64,000 bases of DNA from Bacteroides xylanisolvens XB1A (GTDB lineage: Bacteria > Bacteroidota > Bacteroidia > Bacteroidales > Bacteroidaceae), in NCBI RefSeq assembly GCF_000210075.1, contig NC_021017.1, positions 2,754,519 through 2,818,518 of the forward strand, written 5' to 3'. Position numbers and translations under genes: made by a program. The notes under the pieces were generated by a model. The model made no database searches. It was given only the letters and a program-made list of their open reading frames with translations, and was not told where the DNA came from. Positions 45,810 through 54,800 of this stretch are shown here, one piece after another (position 1 is the first letter of the stretch; the number at the start of each line of letters is the position of its first letter).

Positions 45810-45854
45810 AATTTCCTTTCTTTGTTATTAGGTTCGGTTTAATTCAATTCTGTC

Positions 45855-45925
45855 CAGCTTAATTCTGTTCCGTTCTGTTTTTCAGTTTAATTTTGTTCCG
45901 TTCAGTTTAGTTCTATTCATTCCGG
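45855..45925. repeat. Degenerate direct repeats upstream of the hybrid regulator gene
   Basis: CAGCTTAATTCTGTTCCGTT starts at 45855 and CAGTTTAATTTTGTTCCGTT at 45883 (28 bp apart). A weaker copy, CAGTTTAGTTCTATTCATTC, starts at 45903 (20 bp on). They lie directly upstream of the regulator's start and could be binding sites or a duplicated leader. Confidence 0.5.
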
Positions 45926-45948
45926 TTTGCTACCGTTTAGTTTTCGTT

Positions 45949-46111
45949 GGCAGTTATCCCCTCCACAAGCTATGAGAGCCTGTTTTATGGGGGATATATT
46001 TCTTGTTTACAAGAGCTATATGTCCTGCGTATTGGATCTATATACCCAACACGCAGCACATATATACCCAACAGATTGGATCTATAGCTCCTGTAAACAG
46101 GGTAATTACCC
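45949..46111. repeat. Six-to-eight-unit GG-TATATA-CC dyad array with 22 bp period
   Basis: Dyad centres fall at about 45996.5, 46018.5, 46040.5, 46062.5, 46084.5 and 46105.5. Unit cores are GGGGGATATATTTC, AGAGCTATATGTCC, TGGATCTATATACCCA, GCACATATATACCC, TGGATCTATAGCTCC and GGGTAATTACCC. A weaker unit is centred near 45974 (GCT-n5-AGC) and possibly one near 45954. Distant units also pair: TGTTTACAAGAGCTATA (46005-46021) with TATAGCTCCTGTAAACA (46083-46099), 16 of 17. It fills most of the 317-bp gap between the hybrid regulator and the esterase; no gene is there. Confidence 0.65.
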
Positions 46112-46126
46112 CCTTTGTAGAAGCCT

Positions 46127-47560
46127 TTATTTCACGTCATCCCACGTATCTGTGCGGAATGGGAAAGCACTCAATCCGAAAGTATTCCGCAGCGTGATAT
46201 TTCCCACATAATTACGGAAAGCATAGCGCACGGCAACCGGTTGGGCTACCTCTTCACTCCACACTTCTACTGTGTTGGTACGTCCTACAATCTTTGCTTT
46301 CGCCGGATAGAACTTCTTGTCCGCTCCCGCAATCTCAAATCCTTCCAGTTCGGAGAAAGTAGGGGACAACCCCGCAGGTGCATTATCAAATGTCACTATG
46401 GCCTTTTTGTCCGCATAGTCCACTTTGGTCATCGTTGGACCGTTGGATGGTAACCGGCGGATACCGTATGTTTTAGTCAATGCAAGTGTAGCCAACCGAA
46501 GTCCCACTACATCCTTCTGTGGCGGATGGATGCAAAATTCATCACCAATATCCGTAGTGGGCACCATGCCCGAATTAGGAATCGTTTTCAGTGCTTCCAT
46601 CTGTGCTTCACGCAATAAAGCAGCCCCCGTATTGCTGCTGTTTTCATATTTGTAAGGAGCGATCTGCACATAATAGAAAGGCATATCGGGAGCCTCCCAT
46701 ACATTTCTCCATAGCTGCACCATAGCAGTCATCATCGGAGCATAGAATTGATAGTTGGATATATTCGATTCTCCCTGATACCAGAGGAAACCCTTTGCCG
46801 TGAAGTTCTTAACAGGCCATAACATCGAGTTGTACAGACATTCCAAACGCTGGTGCACCCCTCTTTTAGGATTTTTGGCAGCTTCAATGTTCATACCTTC
46901 CACGGTTTTCAATGTCGGTTCATCCATCCATGCTTCAATCGCCGAACCTCCCCAACTGTTGATAACCAGTCCTACCGGGAGATGGAGACTTTCAGTCAGT
47001 TGGCGGGCAAAGAAATAGGCGGCGGCACTGCAATCAATGCTCGTTTCGGGTGACGATACTTCCCATTTTCTTTTCTTGAAATCCGTGCGGCGTTCTGTAT
47101 CATTGGTTCTCGGTACGGTAATAAAACGAATACGGTCGCGATAATTTCCCGAGTTCAGCAGCGTTTCAAGTGAGTGGTCAATGGGTTGTGCTGCATTTCC
47201 CATCATACGCATTTCCATGTTCGACTGTCCGGAGCAGATCCACACCTCCCCTATCAGTATATCCGAGAGAGTGACCGGAGTGCCGTCACTGATCGTAATA
47301 GAATAAGGAGTATATCCTCCTTCGGGAGTGTCTACTTTCACCAGCCAGGCCCCGTCTTTATCCGTAGATGCCTGATAAGTCCGGTTGTTCCACGAAGTGG
47401 TGACAATTACTTTTTTGCCGTCCGCCCACCCCCATAACTTAACGGAGCTATTCTGTTGAAGTACCATGTGATCTCCCATCATTGCAGGGAGTTTTACTTT
47501 GCCTTGTGCAATCGGCAGGAATAAAAGTGATAAAATAAGAAGTAGAAAATGTTTTTTCAT
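46127..47560 (-). CDS. Sialate O-acetylesterase-like carbohydrate esterase (SGNH type)
   Basis: 477 residues with a signal peptide (about 1-20). The nucleophile block CSGQSNMEM places the catalytic Ser at S113; FLWYQGESN and the C-terminal DIGDEFCIHPPQKDVVG (with the Asp-x-x-His pair) complete the SGNH-type site. It removes O-acetyl groups from glycans in the periplasm or at the surface. Its substrate need not be sialic acid: in this locus, with heparinase-like and GH88 proteins, an acetylated uronic-acid polysaccharide is more likely. It is divergent from the SusC gene and lies behind the hybrid regulator. Confidence 0.88.
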   Translation of the reverse strand: MKKHFLLLILSLLFLPIAQGKVKLPAMMGDHMVLQQNSSVKLWGWADGKKVIVTTSWNNRTYQASTDKDGAWLVKVDTPEGGYTPYSITISDGTPVTLSDILIGEVWICSGQSNMEMRMMGNAAQPIDHSLETLLNSGNYRDRIRFITVPRTNDTERRTDFKKRKWEVSSPETSIDCSAAAYFFARQLTESLHLPVGLVINSWGGSAIEAWMDEPTLKTVEGMNIEAAKNPKRGVHQRLECLYNSMLWPVKNFTAKGFLWYQGESNISNYQFYAPMMTAMVQLWRNVWEAPDMPFYYVQIAPYKYENSSNTGAALLREAQMEALKTIPNSGMVPTTDIGDEFCIHPPQKDVVGLRLATLALTKTYGIRRLPSNGPTMTKVDYADKKAIVTFDNAPAGLSPTFSELEGFEIAGADKKFYPAKAKIVGRTNTVEVWSEEVAQPVAVRYAFRNYVGNITLRNTFGLSAFPFRTDTWDDVK

Positions 47561-47604
47561 ACTGTTTTTATTAGATATTCGACGAATAATTATTAGGTAT
47601 CAGG

Positions 47605-47612
47605 CAAAAATA
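47605..47612 (-). promoter_or_regulatory. Candidate -7 box of the esterase gene in the divergent regulatory region
   Basis: Minus strand TATTTTTG matches TAnnTTTG, 45 nt before the esterase ATG. The rightward SusC promoter is probably near 47758-47780 (TTGG and CTTTG), but no good consensus match exists, as is usual for promoters needing an activator. The 266-bp gap holds no gene. Confidence 0.4.
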
Positions 47613-47826
47613 CAACCTATTTTTAAATATGGAATAAAACTAGCTAGTCATTTTCTGATAAAAGCTGGTCGAAATCTTAAAAGCTTGTTTTTCCTTTCCA
47701 TTCTCCGCCGAATTTTCTTAATTAGTGGCATCAATCGCCTAAACAGTATTATTAGATTGGCTAAATATCCCATTTCTTTGCAGGGTGAGTATTTAACAAC
47801 CTAATTGTTTCATTAAATCTAATAAA

Positions 47827-50800
47827 ATGAAAAAGAAGCATTATCTATTATTTTTATTGGCTTCGCTCTTTTTACTGACAGATGTGGTGTGGGCACAAAC
47901 ATCTGCCACGGTAAATGGAGTAGTGATCGATGAGAATGGAGAAACCCTGCCGGGTGTTTCCGTCGTCGAAGTAGGTACAACAAACGGTGTCCTGACAGAC
48001 CTGAACGGACACTACACCTTAAAAACAACTTCTGCCAAACCTTCCGTTTCTTTCAGTTACATTGGTTATCAGACCACCACGCTTCTCCTGAACGGGCGTA
48101 CGAAACTTGATGTACAGATGAAAGTGGAAACGAAAGTGCTGGATGAAGTAGTGGTAGTGGGCTACGGTGTACAGAAGAAAGTGAACCTGACCGGTTCTGT
48201 GACTTCCATCAACTTTGCCGACCAGACGGAAGGACGACCCATCATGAGTGTTTCTTCCGCCCTTTCGGGACTTGCCGCCGGTATGAACGTCACGCAGGCT
48301 TCGGGACAACCCGGTTCGGACGGTGCCACCATCCGCGTCCGCGGTAACGGTACGTTCAATACCAACTCCCCATTGGTCCTGGTGGACGGTATCGAATGGA
48401 GCATGGACAATGTGAACCCCAACGACATCGAAAGCATCTCCGTACTGAAAGACGCTGCCTCCACAGCTATTTATGGTACGCGAGCCGCCAACGGAGTCAT
48501 CCTTATCACCACCAAAAACGGGAAAGGCAAACCGCAAATCTCCTATTCTTATTCGGGAGTCGTGCAGATGCCCTACAACAACCTCTCTTTCGTAAGCGAC
48601 TATGCCCGTTATATGGGACTGGTGAACGAGGCTTGCGACAATGTGAATACCAAAGGCATCTTCTCGCAGGAAAGCATCGACCGCTGGAGGGCTGCTTCTG
48701 CCGATCCGAACGGGTTGAACGAGTACGGAGTACCCAATTACGTGGCTTATCCCAACACCGATTGGTTCGACGAAGTATTCGACACCGGATATTCGCAAGA
48801 GCACAACCTGTCTGTCTCCGGCAGTTCGGAGAAAGTGAAATACATGCTTTCCTTAGGCTATCTCGACAATCAGGGAGTCATGAACCGCTGGAACCTCGAC
48901 TCAAGTACGCAGAAAATCAATTTCCGTACCAACCTGGAAGCCAAGATAGTGAAATGGATGACCGTCGGCACCCGTCTCTACGGACAAAAGCAAGATTACG
49001 GGATGGCTAATATCAGCAACGGATTCAAGTATCTCTATCAGACCACTCCGGGTGTATATCCCGGCGAACCGAACTACTGGGGACGTGCCGCGCTAGCCAG
49101 CGAAGAATCTTCCAATGCCAATAATATCTTCGGTCAGATGGCAGGAGCCACCGGTTTCAATACCGTATGGCGTCTCAACGCATCAGTCTACGGAATTATC
49201 ACTCCCTATAAAGGGCTCAACATTGAAGGTACTTTCAACTATTCGCCGACATTCACCGACAAGTCTTCTTATAGCCGCCAAAATGGTTATTGGGACTACG
49301 TCACCGACCAGCGTGTCAGCGAAAGCGCGTTGGAGAACGCTTCCATCACCAATACGAGCGCACGCACCTGGCGTCAGAGTGCCGAAATACTGGTACGCTA
49401 CAATACAACCATCAAGAAAGACCACGATCTGGGCGCACTGCTCGGATATTCTGCACAGGAATATTACAGCAAGAGCTTTGCCGTTTCCCGTAAAGGCGCT
49501 ACGGACTGGACGCTGAACGAACTAAGCACTTACGAGACGCTCGTCAGCTCTTCCAGCTCGGCACCTGCCAAATGGGGATTGCTCTCTTATTTCGGCCGTG
49601 TCAACTACGGATATAAAGGGCGTTATCTCTTCGAAGCCAACCTTCGTGCCGATGCCTCCTCCCGTTTCGGTGTGAACCAGCGTTGGGGATATTTCCCCTC
49701 GTTCTCCGGTGGATGGCGTATTTCGGAAGAATCGTTCATGCAGGGAGCATCGGACTATCTCTCTAACCTGAAACTCCGTGTTTCCTGGGGAAAGACAGGT
49801 AACAACTCAACGGGCAACTACGACTGGCAGGCAAACTACGCCACAGGCAATGTTGTAATCGACGGTGAAGGAACCAAAGGATTGGTACGCAAGAAACTAA
49901 GCAACGACAAGCTGCATTGGGAAAGTACCGCCACCACCGACATCGGACTTGATTTCGGCTTCTTCAACCACCGCCTGACGGGTGAGATAGACTATTATAA
50001 TAAGTATACTTCGGACATTCTCTACCATCCCGAACTCTATCTTTCGATGGGTGTTGTAGGCTCTGCTCCCGAGAATTTGGGTGAAGTGCGCAACCGTGGT
50101 GTTGAATTTACCCTCAACTGGAACGACCGTATCGGAAAAGATTTCGAATACCGAGTGGGTATGAACTTCTCTTTCAACGCCAACAAAGTGATGAAGTTCA
50201 AAGGCGAACTCCAGAAATACTGGACGTATGATGCACAGGGAAACAAAGTGAGCTATGTCAACAACTTCAGTGATGTGTCTGAATCTGGTTTCGGAGGCTA
50301 CATCTGCGAAGGCCGCCAACTGGGAGAAACCTATATGTATAAGGTGTACAGAGGTTCCGGTGAAGGCTATACCGGAGGTGCGGTGGATATCCATGCGGGA
50401 CCGAAGGACGGAATGATACGTACGAAAGAAGATATGGTATGGGTGCAGGCCATGATTGACTCCGGTTATTCGTTCGGAGGAATGAAGACGGTTGCCAAAG
50501 ACCAGCTTTGGTATGGTGACATACTCTATGCCGACAGCAACGGTGATATGAACTACGGCGATACCAACGACCGGGATTTCTCCGGACACACCAGTGTCCC
50601 CAAATTCAACCTGGGCTTCAACTGTGCCTTCTCTTACAAGAACATTGATTTCTCCATGTTATGGTCGGGAGCTTTCGGGCATTACCTCAACTGGAATACG
50701 GATTACTACAACTCGACACTGGTCAGCCACGGATATGGCATTATCGAGCATATCGCCGATAACCATTACTTCTTCGATCCTTCCAACCCGGACGATCCGC

Positions 50801-51099
50801 GCACCAACCAGTGGGGCAAATATCCCCGCCTGACATACGGTACTACCTATAATAACAGAATCCAGAGCGACTGGAACGAATATAAGGGCGACTACTTCAA
50901 GTTGAAGAATATCCAAATCGGCTATACGTTGCCGCAACGGATTTCCAGCAAGTTCTTTGTTAATAAGCTCCGTGCTTTCGTGTCGATGGACAATATCCTG
51001 ACGATTACCAGTTATCCGGGACTCGATCCGGAAATAGGAACTGCCATCGGTTATCCGTTGATGCGTCAGATCTCTTTTGGCGGACAGATTACCTTTTAA
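47827..51099 (+). CDS. SusC-type TonB-dependent transporter of the uronate-type locus
   Basis: 1090 residues. Signal peptide (about 1-24, ending VWAQ), carboxypeptidase-regulatory-like domain (about 27-105: VNGVVIDENGETLPGVSVVEVGTTNG), plug (about 110-235) with VVVGYGVQKKVNLTGSV and VLKDAASTAIYGTRAANGVILITTK, and a barrel ending in ISFGGQITF. No STN domain, so it is controlled by the hybrid regulator, not by FecR. First gene of the rightward operon; its codons are markedly more GC-rich at third positions than the 11-25 kb operon. Confidence 0.95.
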   Translation: MKKKHYLLFLLASLFLLTDVVWAQTSATVNGVVIDENGETLPGVSVVEVGTTNGVLTDLNGHYTLKTTSAKPSVSFSYIGYQTTTLLLNGRTKLDVQMKVETKVLDEVVVVGYGVQKKVNLTGSVTSINFADQTEGRPIMSVSSALSGLAAGMNVTQASGQPGSDGATIRVRGNGTFNTNSPLVLVDGIEWSMDNVNPNDIESISVLKDAASTAIYGTRAANGVILITTKNGKGKPQISYSYSGVVQMPYNNLSFVSDYARYMGLVNEACDNVNTKGIFSQESIDRWRAASADPNGLNEYGVPNYVAYPNTDWFDEVFDTGYSQEHNLSVSGSSEKVKYMLSLGYLDNQGVMNRWNLDSSTQKINFRTNLEAKIVKWMTVGTRLYGQKQDYGMANISNGFKYLYQTTPGVYPGEPNYWGRAALASEESSNANNIFGQMAGATGFNTVWRLNASVYGIITPYKGLNIEGTFNYSPTFTDKSSYSRQNGYWDYVTDQRVSESALENASITNTSARTWRQSAEILVRYNTTIKKDHDLGALLGYSAQEYYSKSFAVSRKGATDWTLNELSTYETLVSSSSSAPAKWGLLSYFGRVNYGYKGRYLFEANLRADASSRFGVNQRWGYFPSFSGGWRISEESFMQGASDYLSNLKLRVSWGKTGNNSTGNYDWQANYATGNVVIDGEGTKGLVRKKLSNDKLHWESTATTDIGLDFGFFNHRLTGEIDYYNKYTSDILYHPELYLSMGVVGSAPENLGEVRNRGVEFTLNWNDRIGKDFEYRVGMNFSFNANKVMKFKGELQKYWTYDAQGNKVSYVNNFSDVSESGFGGYICEGRQLGETYMYKVYRGSGEGYTGGAVDIHAGPKDGMIRTKEDMVWVQAMIDSGYSFGGMKTVAKDQLWYGDILYADSNGDMNYGDTNDRDFSGHTSVPKFNLGFNCAFSYKNIDFSMLWSGAFGHYLNWNTDYYNSTLVSHGYGIIEHIADNHYFFDPSNPDDPRTNQWGKYPRLTYGTTYNNRIQSDWNEYKGDYFKLKNIQIGYTLPQRISSKFFVNKLRAFVSMDNILTITSYPGLDPEIGTAIGYPLMRQISFGGQITF

Positions 51100-51129
51100 T
51101 GATGTAGAACTAAAAAAACAGAATCTGAT

Positions 51130-52941
51130 ATGAAAAAGATATTAATGATTTTAACGATGGCGCTGGCGGCTACCTCCTGCATGGATATTCTCGATGTGGC
51201 TCCGGAAGACCAGATTGCAAGTGAAAACATGTGGACCACGGAGGAGCTTGCCGACAAGGGAATGGCAGGACTCTACTTCCCGTTCTATGCCACCCAACTC
51301 TCCTCTACCCAGCTTCGCCGTGCCGACGGACTGAACCGTCAGGGAATCGAAGCTATGAGCTTTGCAACCGATTATTATTCCAATAACTATCCGGTGGAAC
51401 TGCTTTCGCTGGCTACCAAGCCTGCCAATGACTTTCAGGTGTGGTATGAATGGAAGTTCTGTTACACCATCATCCATGCGTGTAACGATGCGATTGCCAA
51501 TCTGCATAAAGCAGATATGAGCGCTAATAAACTGGCGCGTTACCAATGCGAAGCCCGTTTCCTCCGTGCCTGGGCGTACAATCGTCTGAATATGCTTTAT
51601 CAGGGCGTCCCCGTTTATCTGGAACCCATCAATAACGAAGACTGTACCCGTGGTCAATCTTCGGTAGATGAGGTATGGCAAGTCATTCTGGATGATTTGA
51701 CGTATTGCATCAACAATCCCGACTTCCCCAATAACACGCTGAATGAAGACTACGGTCGTCCCTCTAAAGGAGCCGCTTATGCCCTGCGTGGTATGGTATA
51801 TATGTGGAAGAAGCAATACAAGGAAGCAGGCAACGATTTCAAAGAAGTGGAAGCGTGCGGTTATGGCTTGTGGACAGGCGAATATGCCGACTTCTTCAAA
51901 TATGAAAACGAAAAGGATAAAGAAATGATCTTCTCGCTCCAGTTCAGCGAAGAAACCGGTTATTGTGATAACATTCAGCAAATGACCGGTGCCCGCGATA
52001 CGTATGATGGCTGGACGGAAATAAAACCTTCCGCAGACTTTGTGGACTACTATAAGAACGCGGACGGATCGGACTTCAAATGGTCGGAAGTAGACGGCTT
52101 GGAAGATTGGGACTTACTGACTCCGCAACAACGTGAAATCTTTTTCTGCCGTGACGGATTGGAATCCATGTCCTCACAAAAAAATGCCCTTATCAAACGG
52201 GTAGGCGAAGATATCTATCAGAAATATTACCTCAACAGTGGTAATGAAGCCCGTATCAAAAAGGCGTATGACAACCGTGACCCGCGTCTGCAACAGACCG
52301 TCGTCACTCCTTATGTGCCGGTGGACTGCTACAAGCCTAATTATGCAGGAGATGCCAACCAGATCGGTAAACAACTCCGTTGGCCGTTGAAGGAACAGGG
52401 AACGAATGGCGGAGACTTCTGGCTCGATAAACGTACTTCTGCTTTCTACTGCTATCGCAAGTACAATGAGTTTGAGAAAGGCCGTTTGATTAGCCGGAGC
52501 CGTTGCCATACCGACTGGCCGTTGATTCGCTATACCGATGTACTGTTGCAGTATGCCGAAGCATTGGCGCAGACCGATCAGTTGGGAGAAGCCATCCGTT
52601 TGGTGAATAAAGTACGTACCCGTGCCCACATGCCCGCACTGACAGAGGGCGGAAGCGGTCCGTGCGCAGTGAACGGAAAGGAAGACATGCTCGAAAGGAT
52701 ACGTTACGAACGTCGCGTGGAATTCTGCCTGGAGGGAATTAACTTCTTCGACGAAGTACGTTGGGGAACCTACAAAGAAACCAAATTCCAGGGGAAAGAC
52801 GTGAATGGCGGCAAGTCCTGGTGGGGTGATATGGTAGAGTATAACTGGTATTACACCGATTACATGTGGCCGTGGACTGCTCCTATCTCTGAAACGCAAA
52901 AGAACCCGAACCTGACTAAACGAAGCGGTTGGGCGTATTAA
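51130..52941 (+). CDS. SusD/RagB-type surface lipoprotein of the uronate-type locus
   Basis: 603 residues. The signal peptide ends in AATSC (Cys17) before MDILDVAPEDQIASENMW. SusD features: CEARFLRAWAYNRLNMLYQGVPVYLEPI, AAYALRGMVYMWKKQYKEAGNDF, and C-terminal YERRVEFCLEGINFFDEVRWG. It is 30 bp after SusC. It is longer than average for SusD, with an insertion at about 290-420 (GLEDWDLLTPQQREIFFC). Confidence 0.94.
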   Translation: MKKILMILTMALAATSCMDILDVAPEDQIASENMWTTEELADKGMAGLYFPFYATQLSSTQLRRADGLNRQGIEAMSFATDYYSNNYPVELLSLATKPANDFQVWYEWKFCYTIIHACNDAIANLHKADMSANKLARYQCEARFLRAWAYNRLNMLYQGVPVYLEPINNEDCTRGQSSVDEVWQVILDDLTYCINNPDFPNNTLNEDYGRPSKGAAYALRGMVYMWKKQYKEAGNDFKEVEACGYGLWTGEYADFFKYENEKDKEMIFSLQFSEETGYCDNIQQMTGARDTYDGWTEIKPSADFVDYYKNADGSDFKWSEVDGLEDWDLLTPQQREIFFCRDGLESMSSQKNALIKRVGEDIYQKYYLNSGNEARIKKAYDNRDPRLQQTVVTPYVPVDCYKPNYAGDANQIGKQLRWPLKEQGTNGGDFWLDKRTSAFYCYRKYNEFEKGRLISRSRCHTDWPLIRYTDVLLQYAEALAQTDQLGEAIRLVNKVRTRAHMPALTEGGSGPCAVNGKEDMLERIRYERRVEFCLEGINFFDEVRWGTYKETKFQGKDVNGGKSWWGDMVEYNWYYTDYMWPWTAPISETQKNPNLTKRSGWAY

Positions 52942-52961
52942 TCATAAAGATTTGAATAAGG

Positions 52962-54776
52962 ATGAAGAAAATACTTTTACTATTACTCATTTTTGTATCC
53001 GGTTGCACGGGTGTAGTTGCGCAACAGTTTGATTATGGCAAGATAGCGCCTCATCCCCGGTTGTTATTGCCGGCGGGAGGAGAAGAAGCCATCAGGAAAG
53101 CCATTGCGGAGTATCCCCCGTTGGCCACTGTTCACCAGCGGATCATGGAACTTTGCGACCGGACACTTACGGAACCACCTGTGGAACGTATCAAGGAGGG
53201 CAAACGCCTGCTGGCGATTTCGCGCATCGCATTGAAGCGTATCTATTACCTCTCATACGCTTACCGTATGACGGGAGATAAGAAATATGCTCACCGTGCG
53301 GAACAGGAGATGCTGGCCGTCAGTCGTTTCACCGACTGGAACCCCACTCATTTCCTGGATGTGGGTGAGATGGTAATGGCATTGGCTATCGGTTATGACT
53401 GGCTGTACGATTCTTTGCAGCCCGACACCCGCCGGGTAGTGCGCGAAGCAATCATCGCGAAAGGCTTCGACGCGGCAAAGAACACCCGTCATGCCTGGTT
53501 CTATACAGCTAAGAACAACTGGAATTCCGTATGTAATAGTGGATTGGCGTATGGCGCGCTGGCTCTTTTTGAAGAGGTTCCGGAAGTATCGAAAGGCATC
53601 ATTGAGAAATGCATGGAGACAAATCCGAAAGCGATGGTAGGTTATGGCCCCGACGGAGGTTATCCCGAAGGGTTCGGATATTGGGGGTACGGGACAAGTT
53701 TTCAGGTAATGCTCATTGCTGCGCTCGAAAGTGCTTTCGGCACAGACAATGGGCTCTCCCAAGCCCCCGGTTTCATGGAGTCTGCCCGTTTCATGCAGTA
53801 TATGACGGCTCCGGGCGGAGATTGTTTCTGTTTCTCGGACTCTCCGGTAGAGGCGGAGTGCAACATGATGATGTTTTGGTTTGCAGGCAAAGCGAAAGAC
53901 CTTTCCCTGTTGTGGATCGAACGTCAGTATCTCGACCGGCCGGATATGCCGTTTGCCGAAGACCGTTTACTGCCCAGCCTGATGGTGTTCTGTTCGCAGC
54001 TCGATTTGAAGCATATCGGCAAGCCGAAGAGAAACTTTTGGTTCAGTCGAGGAGATACGCCTGTGTTTATCTACCGTGGCGGATGGGACAGCAAGGAAGA
54101 TACCTATCTGGGAGTGAAAGGCGGTTCGCCTTCTACCTCTCATGCGCACATGGATGCCGGTTCGTTTATCTTCGAGAGAGACGGGGTGCGTTGGGCGATG
54201 GACTTGGGTATGCAGAGTTACATCACGCTCGAAAGTAAGGGAGTAGACCTGTGGAATATGTCGCAGAACGGACAACGCTGGGAAGTATTCCGGCTAAGCA
54301 ATATCGCTCACAACACCCTGACGATTAACGGCGAACGCCATTTGGTAAAGAGTAATGCTCCGATCACCCGTACTTTCGAGTCGAAGAAACAGAAGGGGGC
54401 GGAAGTAGACCTGTCGAGTGTGTTTGCCAACAGCGTGAAGAAAGTCGTCCGCACCGTGATATTGGATCAGAAAGACCATCTGGAAGTAACCGACCGGTTG
54501 GAGACGGGGGACAAGGAAGCTGCCGTATCCTGGATCATGGTCACTCCGGCGGAAGCCAAAATAACGGGCAAGAACCGGATGGAATTAACCAAAGACGGAC
54601 AACGGATGCTATTGACGGTAGATGCCGATACGGAAGTAGAAATGAAAACCTGGTCGAACGTGCCCCCGCATGAATATGATTTCCGCAATCCGGGAACCAT
54701 CCGCGTGGGCTTTGAGACGGTGATTCCTGCCAATCGTGCCTCGCAACTGAAAGTACGACTTATTCCTTTGAAGTAG
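52962..54776 (+). CDS. Heparinase II/III-like polysaccharide lyase
   Basis: 604 residues with a signal peptide (about 1-20, ending VVAQQ). The N-terminal (alpha/alpha) domain has YYLSYAYRMTGDKKYAHRAEQEM, NPTHFLDVGEMVMALAIGYDWLYD and KNNWNSVCNSGLAYGALALFEEVP. The C-terminal beta-sandwich has GGSPSTSHAHMDAGSFIFERDGVRWAMDLG, the heparinase II/III-type metal/active-site block (H and D residues near 395-400). It should cleave a uronic-acid polymer by beta-elimination, giving unsaturated products for GH88. The exact PL family cannot be fixed from sequence alone. It is 20 bp after SusD. Confidence 0.85.
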   Translation: MKKILLLLLIFVSGCTGVVAQQFDYGKIAPHPRLLLPAGGEEAIRKAIAEYPPLATVHQRIMELCDRTLTEPPVERIKEGKRLLAISRIALKRIYYLSYAYRMTGDKKYAHRAEQEMLAVSRFTDWNPTHFLDVGEMVMALAIGYDWLYDSLQPDTRRVVREAIIAKGFDAAKNTRHAWFYTAKNNWNSVCNSGLAYGALALFEEVPEVSKGIIEKCMETNPKAMVGYGPDGGYPEGFGYWGYGTSFQVMLIAALESAFGTDNGLSQAPGFMESARFMQYMTAPGGDCFCFSDSPVEAECNMMMFWFAGKAKDLSLLWIERQYLDRPDMPFAEDRLLPSLMVFCSQLDLKHIGKPKRNFWFSRGDTPVFIYRGGWDSKEDTYLGVKGGSPSTSHAHMDAGSFIFERDGVRWAMDLGMQSYITLESKGVDLWNMSQNGQRWEVFRLSNIAHNTLTINGERHLVKSNAPITRTFESKKQKGAEVDLSSVFANSVKKVVRTVILDQKDHLEVTDRLETGDKEAAVSWIMVTPAEAKITGKNRMELTKDGQRMLLTVDADTEVEMKTWSNVPPHEYDFRNPGTIRVGFETVIPANRASQLKVRLIPLK

Positions 54777-54800
54777 TAATACAAATAAATTCATTGAACC

